This document shows positions 1 through 12,192 of a DNA stretch of 64,000 nt, in pieces. The stretch's first letter is position 1, and each line of letters opens with the position of its first letter. Made by a program: the position numbers and the translations under genes. The DNA is taken from positions 210,168,965 through 210,232,964 of the forward strand of contig OX352774.1 of assembly GCA_947095535.1 (NCBI GenBank). Reading direction: 5' to 3'. The stretch is from Poecilobothrus nobilitatus. Lineage: Eukaryota; Arthropoda; Insecta; Diptera; Dolichopodidae. The notes under the pieces were generated by a model, which was not told the origin of the DNA, did not search any database, and saw only the letters and a program-made list of their open reading frames with translations.

Positions 1-3000
1 TTAATCGATCACAAAATATACCAATACCAAAATATGAAAAAGATTTTAGGTACAGTATCTTATTTTAAAAAATAAATTTTTATTTTTGTTTTTTTTTTTC
101 AATTATTTGATTAATTTTCTTTTTTCGATTTTGTAGTTCCAAACAGCTTATTAAAGATGCTATCATGGATAATGATTTTTTAAAGAATATTGATTCAACA
201 CAAGTACGTGAATTGGTTGAATCAATGTATAATTTAGATGTTGCCAAAGGTGAATTTGTTATTAGAGAAGGTGATGTAGGTTCACATTTATATGTGTCAG
301 CTGAGGGAAATTTTGAAGTTATAAAAAATGATGTTATATTGGGTACAATGGGACCAGGTAAAACATTTGGTGAATTAGCAATTTTATATAATTGTACAAG
401 AACAGCATCAATACGAACTTTATCGGATGGTGCTAGAGTATGGGTATTAGATAGGCGTATTTTTCAACAAATTATGATGAGAACTGGTATGCAAAGAATT
501 GAAGAAAATATACGATTTTTAAAATCTGTACCATTACTAAAAAATTTGTCCATGGATGTATTGGCAAAAATTGGAGATGTTTTAGAAGTGGTAAGCTTTT
601 TTTTTTTTTAATTTTTTGTAATAGCTACACTTTGTTATGATATAAAATGCAACAACAATTTTAAGAACGACAATTCATTTTCCACACTTGTTTCTTTTAA
701 TGTCAACACATTTTGTTTTTTTTTTTCTCCTTTCAATCTAAAATTTTTTTGATAAAAATAAAATTAAAACTATTATAAATAAAACCAATAAAAAAATCGA
801 TAATTTTTTTGTTTTTGTTTTGTTGCATTCAACTAACATTTATTGCTTATAGATGAAAGAATTTTTTTTTTAATTTTCTTTTTTATTTTTTTATATTTTT
901 TTCGTTAACTTCTTGAAATTTAAAAAAAAAAATTTTTTAAATATCAATATAAAAACTTGTGGCTGCTGTTTTGTGAACGATGCTATTTTATTTTATTTCT
1001 AAAATGCATCACAAAAAACATAAAAATAAAAATATTTCGAACATAAAACATAAAAAAAAAAAAAAAACAGGAATTTTATCCTGCCGGTACTTATATAATA
1101 CGTCAAGGTGCCAGCGGGGATACATTCTTTTTAATAAGTCAAGGTACTGTCAAGGTAACACAAAAAATAGGAAATTTAAAAGAGGAAAAGGAAATTCGAA
1201 CTTTACAACGTGGTGATTATTTTGGTGAACAAGCATTAATAAATGTTGATAAACGTACTGCAAATATAATTGCAATGACACCTGGTGTTGAATGTTTGAC
1301 ACTTGATCGTGAATCATTTAATCATTTAATTGGTGATTTATGTGAATTAAAAGAAAAAAATTATGGTGATGAAAATCGTATATTAGCAATGAAATATTCT
1401 GATCAAAAAGAATTAAAAGTATTTGGTACTAATGTTAAACAAGGTAAATATTTTATTTATATTAAAAATAAATAATAAACACAATTATATATGTCTATAG
1501 GTATACATTAAAAATATAAATACAAAAAAAAAAAAACTAATAATTAAAATTAAATGTTTCGATTCTTATTTTTAACGTCGAATATTGTTTCGAATTTTAA
1601 TTAATTAATTTTAATAACAAATTTTAATACCATATCTTTCTTTTTAAATTTAAAATAATTCTTATTAATAAAAAGAACGAATAAAATTAAATAAAAAACA
1701 AAAAAAAAGGATAAAATTATTATTAAAATAAAAAGGACTCGTGTTACCTTTAAAATAAATATTTGATATTTTAATAAATTTTTCCGATATATTTAATATT
1801 ACAAAAAAAAATTCAAAACAAATTAAAAAACTAGAATTGATCCATTTGTACACTTTATTCTATTTAAATATTGTACTTTTCATTTTCTTTCCTTTTTTTT
1901 CGCTTTTGTGACATAAAAAACAAATTTTTCAAAAAAATTTTTTTTATATATTAAATCATATTGTAACTATTATTATTTAATTTTAAAAAATCTCAAAAAA
2001 AGCAAATGATTAAAAAGAAAAACCAATTTTTGACCAAAACCAAAACAAAATTTATTACCACTGTAACACATGTCTGTCTACAACTATTTAGGCATTTGTG
2101 TTATAAAAATGTCTATATAATATGTAAAAATCTACAATATATTGTGAAATAATATATAAGTTCCATAAAAATGATTCCCTTAAATGATTCCAACTTTCTT
2201 ATTTAAAATTGTCATCTTTTACAATTTTCTTTTAATTTTTATTTTAAAATGTTTTACAAATTCGTATTACTAAAACAATTTTATAGTATATTATATACCT
2301 ATCTATATATACTTCCTTTTTCTTATTTAAATTTTGTATATTTAAATTCTTCTTCTAATTGAAAATTCATTTACTAAAAATTCACTTATTTATTTATTTG
2401 TTCATTCATCCATTAATAATCATATTTAATAGAATATAGTGTTGTGCAACAATTGAACTACTTAAATGAAAAATTGAAAAATTTTTAAAAACTTTTTATA
2501 TTAAATGCATCACTGAATCATCATCATTATCATCATCATCATTACAATAACATAATTCTATTCCAAAAAAAAAATTTAAAATTATTTTTTGTTTTTTTTT
2601 TTTTGTTTTTATAGAATTTCCCGAACTTAAATTAACTGATTTAGAAATTGTGGCAACATTAGGAATTGGTGGTTTTGGTCGTGTTGAATTAGTTAAATGT
2701 TATCATGAAAATCATGTAACAACATATGCCCTTAAATGTTTAAAAAAAAAGCATATTATTGATACAAGACAAGAGGAGCATGTATTTAGTGAAAGAACAA
2801 TTATGTTGACATGTAAATCACCATTTATATGCCGTTTATATAAAACATTTCGTGATGATAAATATTTATATATGCTATTAGAGGCATGTATGGGTGGTGA
2901 AGTATGGACAATGTTAAGAGATCGTGGTAGTTTTAATGAAATTCAAACACAATTTATAACTGGTTGTGTATTACAAGCATTTGAATATTTACATTCAAGA

Positions 3001-6000
3001 AATATTATTTATAGAGATTTAAAACCAGAAAATTTAATGTTAAATGAAAAAGGATATGTTAAATTGGTAAGGATATATAAATATATTTAATTATAAATTT
3101 ATAATTTATATTTAGTTTGTTTTTTTTTTCTCTAATATATTTTAAATTTAAAATTAATTACAAATTCAACACCTAATTAAGTTAATTTGATATAAAATTT
3201 GTTATTTAATTTTATTTAAAAGATTTTTAGAATAAAATTATTTAAATTTTTTTAATTTTATGTATATTAAAAAACTGTTCAAACCCCGGTCACGTCAAAA
3301 ATAATATATAAAATATAATAAAAATAATGTAAACAAAATATTAAATATAATTTATAGTATTTAAATACTTGTTCCATCTTGGACTCCCACATGCTGAAGG
3401 CAAAAAGTCCTAAAAAAAAAATATCGACAGATATTTATATCTGGACTATATAATATAAAAAAAAAAAACAAATATTAAAAACTAGATAAATTTAAATAAA
3501 AAATTATGTTTTGATTAAATTAAACTTTTTTTTTTGGCAAAATTAGTATGCTAAATTGTAATCAAATCTATTTAAAATATCATAACACACAAATGAATTT
3601 ATGTTTTCTTTCGCCTAAGATCACGTTTAAAAACTATATTAAACTTTTTATATACTTTTGTTTAATAGTTAGACTATATGTGAGAAAAAGTTCTTGAAAC
3701 AAATAGGTCATGCATTTTAGAACTTTTATGAGAACTTTATTACTTGAGAATATCCCATTTAACAGTTCATATAGTAATTGTTTATATCTAGTAACTCCTA
3801 TCACATAACAGGATTGTTTGTCCAATTGTTCATCCGCTCGGTAACTCAATCATTTCATTTTTATATAAATACCACATTTTCTATCAAAATTTAACAAGTT
3901 CGACTGTCGAATTCAAGCGGTTGTCATACAAATTCATTTTTATATAAGTATATCTAATTCAACAACTGGGGCGTCGGTGTCCTAGTGGGTAGGAGCGTAT
4001 AAAATACGTTGTAAACACCGAGGGAGTGTGGATTCGAATCCCACATACGTTGTAAGAGTTATTCCCCCTACGACATTTACAGTCACGCCTGAACAGGAAA
4101 GACTGTGTAATTATGCGACAGAGAAATGCATTAAAAAAAAAAAAATTCAACAACTGAAGATTTTGCCAAAAAAAAGTAAAATTTTATATCAACAACTTCT
4201 GTAAAATTTAGTTGGTTCGATTGCTTTATTTGATTGGTTGGTTGTTGGATGGTTCATTAAAACGAGACATCTGAAATTTTGTAAAAGTTAATTAAGTTTT
4301 AATAGAAACAACATCAATAAAATTTGTGTTAGTTTGACAAAAAGCGGTCAAGCAACTGTCATACAACTGTGAAATTTACATATACATATATATATTTCCG
4401 GCTCTTAGTTAAAGACGATCAAATTTTCTGTAAACAGCATATAATATGTTTGTGTAGGTATCCTAGAGTTAACACAAGCATCTTTACACTTTTCCTCATT
4501 TTTTATAAATTAATTTTATTTTTTCTAGTTTTTGTTTCAATAATTTTTATTATTGATTTATTTGTTAGGTTGACTTTGGGTTTGCAAAACATATTGGTAA
4601 CAGTCAAAAAACATGGACTTTTTGCGGTACACCGGAATATGTTGCACCAGAAATTATACTTAACAAAGGACATGATCGTGCTGTTGATTACTGGGCTCTC
4701 GGTATTTTAATTCATGAACTCTTGAATGGAACGTAAGTTTAACAAAATTTTTAATATAAAATAATCAAAAAATTTAAAAATATTTATTTTTTTTTTATAA
4801 CATGTATAATACCTATACATATTTTAAAATAACATATCACATTCTATAATTAATCATTATATAAATAAAAAATTCACTTAAAATATTGCATAAACATTTA
4901 TTTTACTCTTTTATTTATAATTTAATTTTTTTTTTGTTATTCAAAATATTTGCAAAAAAAAAAAAAAAAATGTTTTATTCAATATTGGCACGTTCACATA
5001 GAAATCCAATATGATTATATTTTAGATTTGAATTTTTTTTTTATTATTATTATATATTAAATTTTTTTTCTTATATTTTTTTTTTTTTTAATTCCAGACC
5101 ACCATTTACGGCCAACGATCCCATGAAGACATATAATATTATCCTTAAAGGAATTGATATGATAGATTTTCCTAAGCATATGTCAAAATCTGCAATAATG
5201 TTAATAAAAAAATTATGCCGTGATGTGCCAGCTGAACGTCTTGGTTATTCAAAAGCCGGAATTGAAGATATTAAAAAACACAAGTAAGTTATGAGTTATA
5301 AATGATTGAAAAATTGAAAAAGAATAGAATTGCATATAATATTATTAATTCTTTTTCAATATTTATTTTAGTTTTTCTTCTGATTTTTGCAATTTTATAT
5401 TATTATTAAATTCCTGTATGTACGATAAAAATATTTTTATACATTATTATTACGAGTCCTTAAATATAATAAAAAATTAAATAGTTCAATTTTATCTAGT
5501 TGATTCTGATATTGAATTTCTTCGCTAAATTGAAAGATAAATCTCATTTGAGGATTCATACGCTTCATAAAATTCATAAATCATATTAAGTAAATATTCT
5601 TAAAACTCAAGAGCTAATAAAATCTTAAATCTAAATTGAGTAAGTGTTTAAAACCAATAAATGCACTTTCAGTATTTTCTATTTTATCTTATATCCTTTA
5701 ACAAAAACTACGCTTAAACTTGAAGTTTTTGTTTGAAAAAGTGAGATTTAAGTTCAAGATCTGTTTTATGCATTCGACCCAATATATTGTATTGTTCGGA
5801 ATCAATTCTGAAATATTATTAAAAACTATTATTAGAAAGCAAATTTTAGTTAGACTAATTACAGAGGCAGTTTTACTTCCTAATTAAAGTTTATACGATT
5901 ATTGGAAATATCAATAATCAATATATAGATGAAATCTGTAAAAAGAAATTTTTTGTTTACTTAAGCATATTCCTTAACCAAAGATATTTGTATCTTATTT

Positions 6001-8821
6001 AAATGGGATCATCTTTTTGATCTGCTTTCGAAAAATAAAAATTATTTTAGTAACTAAAATGAACAAATTTCTAGTATTAACATATCATGCTAAAAATGTT
6101 CAACTCCTATTATAAACTTATCAGTAGAAAGAAATCATTATTTGTTTTAATTTAATAATTTCTATCAACAAAAATTTATTTTGTGGCTTAAATTTTATAT
6201 TTTCAATAAAAAATAATTTAGACCACTTCCATGAAATCAAGGAAGTATAAGCTCGTACAACTTCAAATATAATTTTTTTTATAAATCAAAATTTTCTTTT
6301 ATTTTTTGCACAGTTTTTTTTTTTTTATATAGTATTCTTTTATTTTCTATTTTAAACATTTATTATTTTTTTATATAATAAAATTTAAAAAAAAAGGTAA
6401 AAATAGCATTTCAACTACAAACATTAAAATCTTCTGCCAAGAACATTATTTTTTTTCTTTTATGTTCAATATATATATATTTTCTTTTTGTATAAAATGA
6501 ATGAAGATTTCCTTTATTTTTTTGTTTTTTTAATAAAACGATTTTCTTTCGACAAAAAAAATAAATAACTTCTTTCTTATATTTGTTGATGACACAAAAA
6601 ATAAATTTGCTGACATTACTTATAATATTTATCTAAAGATCTTCTTCATAAATATGAAAACATACATATATGAATTTAAAAACGTAGAAAAAAAAATTAA
6701 AAGGAAAATTAAATTTTTAGTAGTAAAAACAAGATAAAACCGTTAAAATAAATTAATGATATTCTGCATTAATTAATTGTTCTAATTTAAATAATCGAAA
6801 TTAATTAAATGATTCTTTAAAAATTTGTGTATAATTTTTGACACTGCCATTTGGCTTTGATATTTACTTAATTATTCTTATTAGATAAGTTGGATATTAC
6901 TTTTTAAAATCCCTCCTAATTCAGAATCTTACATATACGAATATACAAATATTCTGCATAAAGAAAATACTCTGATTTTGTGAAGAACTCTAATTTAAAA
7001 TCTAGCATATACATATTATATCAAATTATATAGGTATAATCATATTATTTAACAAATATTTTAATTGAGACTTTATAACACCCCGCCGCATATATAAAAT
7101 CTGGGAGTTTAATATAGTACAAAAAACAATTAATTCACGTCATGAAAATTAGTAAAATTTTAAATGTTTGACATAAAAATAACTTTATTTTAAAATAAAT
7201 TTCTTTACTATATTATATACTCAGACTATCCCCAACTACAATCTATTACTAGTAGATGAAATTAATTTAAATATTTTGTATATTTTTATTTATTTATTTA
7301 TTTTTCATTTGACTACTATATATATGCAAAATAAATTTAAAAAAAAAAAAAGCAATTTCTAAAATATTCTTCAAACATTTCAAATGACTATACAAATATT
7401 GTTGATGCTAATATTGTCAGCCCTATTTTTAAACTATATTTTTTTTATATATATATATATATATATTATTTTTTTATGGGAAATAAAAACGAAATTTTCT
7501 TTTCACTTGACCTATATATATGGATACATATATAAATATAAATTGCATTTTATATTTATTTACTTTTATATGTTCTTGAAATCATCTAGGAACGCATTCA
7601 GGAATGCTAACTGTTATATTTTTTGATCCGTCTGAAATATTTTCTTAAATGTAAATTTAAATTAGGAATTTTATATTATCAATAAACGTGCAAATTATTA
7701 CAAATTTATTATATGTAAATATCATATTGAATTAGGTAAACAGCGTTTCAGTCAAAAAGTATCTAATTTTAATTTATAATCAATTTCAACGCTAAAATAT
7801 ACCTCAGTTAGCTTAAATTAATTATTTAAAAAACGATTATTAATATATCCATAATAAAGAAATATAAAAGTGTGGAATTACATAATAATATTATTTTTTT
7901 TTTTTTGCATTTTTCATATAGAAAATTATATACACATACACATATAAAAAATTATATATCACATATATAAAATATTATCCGTTTAATCAGCGTTTAATAT
8001 TTATTTATATTTTTATTTAATATAATATTTTATATTAATTTTATTACTAATTTAATATTATATAATTTTTCATTATTGATTTCATTTTAAAAATAATCTT
8101 TTTAAAGTCCTCAACTGCTTCAGCCACTATTGGCTAACAGTACAAGTATATATCTATAAAAATTGCATACTTTTAGGAAAATATTAAAATAATACCTGAT
8201 TTACAATATTATATTATAATATAATTTTAATTGCTATTATAAACGTAATAATTACTTTAACAATTCTTTTATTCATATTAAAATACTAATATTTTGTATA
8301 TATTATATATAACTTTTAACCTCTATCAAACACTGATAAACTGGCTATTGACTTATATTGAATGAAATCAGATGAAACTTTATTATAATATTTTATTTAT
8401 AAATATGTTATCACATCATTATTTATCAACTCTGATTGAATACGTCACTGATTTTTTTTTTTGTTTCATTTTTAATATTTGACTTTATTTAGGTATGTAC
8501 AAATGCACATAATATGTATATAGAGTATCTACATATATATAACAGCTACTTTAAATTTTAAAACAACCCTATTACATGTTTGATTTTGCTTCTTTTTTTT
8601 TTGCAATTTTAATTTTTTTTAATATTTCCACTTGTTTTTTTTTTATTTATATTTTTAGATGGTTTCAAGGATTTGATTGGGATAGTCTTGCTAATTTAAC
8701 ATTAATACCACCATTTTTGCGGCCTGTTACAAATTCTTTAGATACAACATATTTTGATAAATTTCCTGCTGATACAGAAATACCACCAGACGAAACATCC
8801 GGTTGGGATTCAGATTTTTAA
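1..8821 (+). CDS. Pkg21D: cGMP-dependent protein kinase, Pkg21D class (5' partial)
   Basis: Serine/threonine kinase activated by cGMP; cytosolic signalling enzyme. Exons: <1-49, 137-590, 1071-1443, 2615-3066, 4569-4732, 5098-5283, 8659-8821 (stop TAA 8819-8821). All junctions are GT-AG and phases agree, giving 612 visible residues. Seen in order: end of the N-terminal linker ([10 protein letters not shown]), cyclic-nucleotide site A ([15 protein letters not shown]), site B ([15 protein letters not shown]), then the kinase: glycine loop [18 protein letters not shown] lysine, YRDLKPEN loop, VDFGF, activation loop [14 protein letters not shown] with its threonine, and a C-terminal tail ending GWDSDF. 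The stretches GDLCELKEK and [20 protein letters not shown] fit the Pkg21D class better than foraging (comparison from memory). The N-terminus, including the dimerisation zipper, lies outside the window. A possible poly(A) signal is at 9061-9066. Five introns exceed 300 bp; the last is 3.4 kb. Confidence 0.95.
1444..2614 (+). other. Pkg21D intron 3
   Basis: Intron of 1.17 kb between cyclic-nucleotide site B and the kinase domain. It is AT-rich, with poly-T/poly-A tracts and a short ATC/ATT trinucleotide run near 2517-2545. I see no coding exon or recognisable mobile element in it. A short ORF on the minus strand (1665-1853) is AT-driven noise. Confidence 0.8.
2517..2545. repeat. short (ATC)n-type microsatellite
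   Basis: Trinucleotide run of TCA/TCATT units inside Pkg21D intron 3. Imperfect; no other role visible. Confidence 0.7.
3956..4156 (+). mobile_element. tRNA-derived SINE (family A), full-length copy with TSD
   Basis: Retroposon inside Pkg21D intron 4. The body runs about 3969-4143. It opens with a tRNA-like head: a box A-like TAGTGGGTAGG at about 3983-3993 and a box B GATTCGAATCC at 4031-4041. A unique body follows (CGCCTGAACAGGAAAGACTG) and then a poly-A tail. It is flanked by a perfect 13-bp direct repeat, AATTCAACAACTG, at 3956-3968 and 4144-4156. That repeat, with the poly-A tail, is the signature of LINE-mediated retroposition. A second copy with its own target duplication lies at 34476-34624 (minus), and fragments occur near 45880-45945 and 16594-16694. 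It is a SINE, not a functional tRNA gene. Confidence 0.9.
4180..4340 (-). repeat. dispersed repeat family D, fragment
   Basis: The reverse complement of this part of Pkg21D intron 4 contains AAATTTTACAGAAGTTGT and TTTTACAAAATTTCAGATGTC. Both also occur at about 11930-12010, and parts occur at about 21995-22020 and 46220-46275. The class is unknown, and the boundaries are approximate. Confidence 0.6.
5284..8658 (+). other. Pkg21D last intron, 3.4 kb
   Basis: Separates the exon ending at [17 protein letters not shown] from the last exon (starting at WFQGFDW). Very AT-rich, with TA runs near 7445-7467. A monomer resembling the ~85-bp repeat family E lies at about 6890-7020. No exon, RNA gene or transposase was recognised. 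Confidence 0.75.
6890..7020 (+). repeat. repeat family E, dispersed monomer(s)
   Basis: Contains TCCTAATTCAGAATCTTACATATACGAATATAC-type sequence (shortened here) followed by an AAATATTCTG and a CTCTGATTTTG block. This matches the order of the tandem array at 40137-40525. About one and a half units. Confidence 0.55.
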
Positions 8822-9060
8822 GCAAAAAAAAATTGAAAGTCATAAAAAACCAACATACAATATGAAAAACTTAAAAAATCTAATGAAAATACTATATAAA
8901 TTCTTTATTTTGTAAATACTTTCATCTACATAATGGTAAAATACTATGAAAAGATGTAATAAGAGAAAAATTTTTTAAATTGAAACAAAAACTTGATGAC
9001 TTTTTCCAACTATACTGTAATATCTATTTACATACATATATCTTTAGAATATAAAAATAT

Positions 9061-9066
9061 AATAAA
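9061..9066 (+). terminator. possible Pkg21D poly(A) signal
   Basis: AATAAA 240 bp after the Pkg21D stop codon. In such AT-rich DNA this hexamer is common, so the assignment is only likely. Confidence 0.4.
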
Positions 9067-9904
9067 TGTATTTTAGAATTTAATTTTTAATTTTATTTTC
9101 GAGAATTTTCAAAAAAAAAAAAAAGGAAAACATTGAACAAAATAAACTGAAAATCTACTATATACATTTACAGACACATATCTTAGCTTTATTAACGAAA
9201 ATTTATCTTTTATATTATATCGGATTTTAAAAAATTTTTGCAACTGCAATAAAATAGAGTTATATATATTTTTTTTTTTTATTTCTTTGATTAACGTATA
9301 CATATATAAATATCTTTTATAATATATTATGTATATCATTATTCAACCAAGAAAGTTCAAATTGAATTTTAATTTAAATTAATTATGCACATAACACTTA
9401 AAAATAAATGAAATATATAAAAGAAAAATCAATATTTATTATTTTATATATGTAAAAAAAAAAGTTTTTAATTATAAATTTAATTAAACTGTATAAATAT
9501 TAATAGGGGTATTAATTGTATGTTATTGGTTACTTACTATACTTACTTTTCGTATTTTATTTCCTCATCATTATAAAATTCTCTCGATTTGTACAAAGTT
9601 TAATTATTATTTAATTACGATATGATATCCATATTAGGAGAAAAATCTACTGAAAGAGTACAATAATATAATAAATAAGAAAACTTTTTACCAATAAACT
9701 GTAACTAAAACTCAAAGGACCTTAGTTTAATATGTAATAAAAAAAAAAAAGAGATCATAGTTAATTTTTTTTTGAAACATACTGAAATTAATTGAATTAA
9801 GACTTTATTAAATAAAATTTTTTCTATTTTATTAATGGTGATTTAAATAATATTTCTTTTTTCTCTTTTTTTTGATAAACTTTTGTTTTTAACGGATAAA
9901 ATAT

Positions 9905-10095
9905 ATTTTTTTTTTTTTACGAGGGTCGGTGGGCAAACTTCAAAAGTCATCCAGAAGAATTGCACGTGATTCTTTCCGACAGTGTTGAAATTTAACCAAA
10001 CCAAAACCATCTCCTTTTTAAATCAAACTTTAGGTTAAGAACTTTAATACAAATGTATAGTTTGGTTTACTGGATAGAGATGTGAGAGGGAAAAA
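9905..10095 (-). mobile_element. retroposon family B, 3' end copy
   Basis: On the minus strand it runs through a TTTGATTTAAAAAGG-like segment to a CCGACCCTCGT end followed by poly-A (seen as poly-T at 9909-9919 on the plus strand). It shares AACTTTAGG, TTAATACAAATGTATAGTTT and TAACCAA blocks with copies at 39010-39300 (minus) and 42540-43036 (plus). The fixed poly-A end with variable 5' ends suggests a LINE 3' end or a SINE. Confidence 0.65.
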
Positions 10096-11799
10096 ATATA
10101 TTAAAAAAACTATTTAAAATTTAGTTTTTTAATTAGAAGTCTTTAATTTTTAGAAGTTAAAGATTTTTAATATTAAAACTTTTTGCATTTAGATGAGAAA
10201 AATTTTGCAAAAAATAACTAATGAAATTTTCATTCTAAAACAACTTTATATTATTGGTGTGGATATCCTTTAACAATTCGAAACTAAAAACAAAAACTTC
10301 TAACTGAATTATCAATTTACATCTATAAATCTGTGAATAATTAAAAAATAATTGGAATACCCCTGAACAGAGTGTTAAGAAATTGAAATTTTAAATCAAT
10401 ATACATACAAATATTTTATATAGAACATAATTGATCGGTAATTTTTTACAGTCTTCTTAAACTTTACATTTTATCATTTAAATTAAAATAGTCAGTTAAT
10501 TTTTAAAATAGTTTAATTCTGTTATTAATAGCTTTTAATTCAACAGTTGCTTTCAATGGTGCATTAAAATATATTTTCATAAAATTTTAATCAAAGAATT
10601 TTATTGTTTTTAAAATCAAAATGTAATTTATGTAATTTAATATAAATATTATGTAATATTAAAACTAAAAATATATATTAAAAAAAAATTATATTGTATT
10701 TTTGTTAACAAGAAAAATATTATATTAAAAAAAAAATAAATATATATAATATGTATTTAATTATTTAAAATAAATTATTATTATTATTTTTATTACAAAT
10801 AAATAAACTGGAAAATACATAAAATGATTTAAGTACAATATTTTTTAATCTTTTAAAGTTTTTAGAAGTGAAATTTTGTAATTAAATCTGCATAAAATTA
10901 GGATCTATAGGTGAACTTAAAATCTTTTAAATAGAAAAGTTTTGTATTTGCTCGCATAATATATTTTTTCTATTTAATTAAATAATCTTGATATTACCTC
11001 GATAGCATCAGAAAAGAAATTTAAAAACTTTGTTTTGGATCAAGTTTTTTTTCGCAGGTTGAACATCCGAAAGTACAGGTTATTTTACATATTAATAAAT
11101 AAAATAAAAAAATTAATTTTTTAACATCTCTTTTCCTTTTTAATCGGAATTTTTGATCGGGCTCCAAAAATCGTAATTTTTCACAAATAAATGTTCGAAG
11201 TCAGAAAAATTTTCTATAAAACCAAAAAAATTCTACCTATACTTTTGAGTTTGGAAAATTTGTATTTTTATTTTTGTCTAAAAGATGTCACCTAAAATAA
11301 AAATTAAAAAAGCTTGTTTAAAAAATTTAATTTATCAACAAATAACTCCGTGCTATATAAAAAAATTTTCTAAAATTTATGTTTACAAATTTATTATGTT
11401 TGAAATATAAGTATAAAGAGCCTAATAAATACATAGAAAACTATAAGATATTTATATTAAAATTATTATTTAATTAAATTGTTAGTATATTTTGAGTGCC
11501 AAGTACATTTTTCAATTTTTCAAAATTTATCGATTGAATATCCTATACTCTTGATCTTACACTCTAATTCTTGAACTTTCTACTCTGAAACTCGTACAGT
11601 GAATCCTTAAACCATAGATTAATCACGTATCACGTAATCTGAACAAAACCCAAAACACTGTATTTATGGTACAAAATTTTGGCTGGCAGCGAAAATGAAC
11701 TAATAAATATTTTATTTACCATATACTTCTATTTTCTGTACTTGACATAGAAGAATATAATACATTCCATAGAAGTACACAAAATTTAAAAAAAAAACT

Positions 11800-12150
11800 T
11801 TAAATGGAACATCACTGAAAGAACATGTTGTTTCCATAAAATTTGATCACCATTTTGAAAATTTGAGATATTTGACTTAATTCGAGTTCCGAGATTAAAT
11901 TTTCATGTTGTATGATAGCTACTCGACCCGTTACACGTTACACCAACCAAATTTTACAGAAGTTGTTTCCATAAAACTTGATCATCTTTTAAAAAATTTC
12001 AGATGTCTCGCCTTTTTAAGTACAAAGCATATATATTTCGCAGCTACTCGAAGCTGTTGTATTAGAGTCTGAGTTGCTAACCTAATTTTGTCATTTTCTT
12101 AAAAAAGTTAGAAAAGTATTTAAAGTATTTTAAAAGCTAAGTATTATAAA
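11800..12150 (+). repeat. dispersed repeat family D, longest copy
   Basis: Contains two related sub-blocks (GTTGTTTCCATAAAA followed by TTGATCA) and the shared blocks AAATTTCAGATGTCTCGCC, ATATATTTCGCAGCTACTCGA, GCTAACCTAATTTT and AGTTAGAAAAGTATT. The same blocks recur at about 21995-22175, and partly at about 46120-46440 and 4180-4340 (minus). The class is unknown. It sits directly beside the 3' end of mannosidase gene 1. Confidence 0.7.
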
Positions 12151-12192
12151 ACAAAAAAATAAATTCTTAGAATTTCAATAAATGATTATATT

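Larger units (their letters stand above)
8822..12144. other. intergenic region between Pkg21D and mannosidase gene 1
   Basis: Holds the Pkg21D 3' UTR, a family B retroposon remnant (about 9910-10095) and a family D repeat (about 11800-12150). The remainder is AT-rich sequence with no supportable gene. Short ORFs here have no family resemblance. Confidence 0.75.

Noticed and set aside
980..1216. 78-residue ORF
   Set aside because: Wrong frame over the Pkg21D exon at 1071-1443; the real frame gives the site B cyclic-nucleotide fold.
3280..3300. tRNA-like TTCAAACCCCGG fragment
   Set aside because: Isolated box B-like resemblance with no partner box, body or duplication.
3634..3849. Minus-strand ORF in Pkg21D intron 4
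   Set aside because: No recognisable family, lies in an intron, composition like other chance ORFs.
3969..4045. tRNA gene
   Set aside because: It has box A- and box B-like motifs, but the element continues into a unique body and poly-A tail and is flanked by a 13-bp target duplication; it is a SINE.
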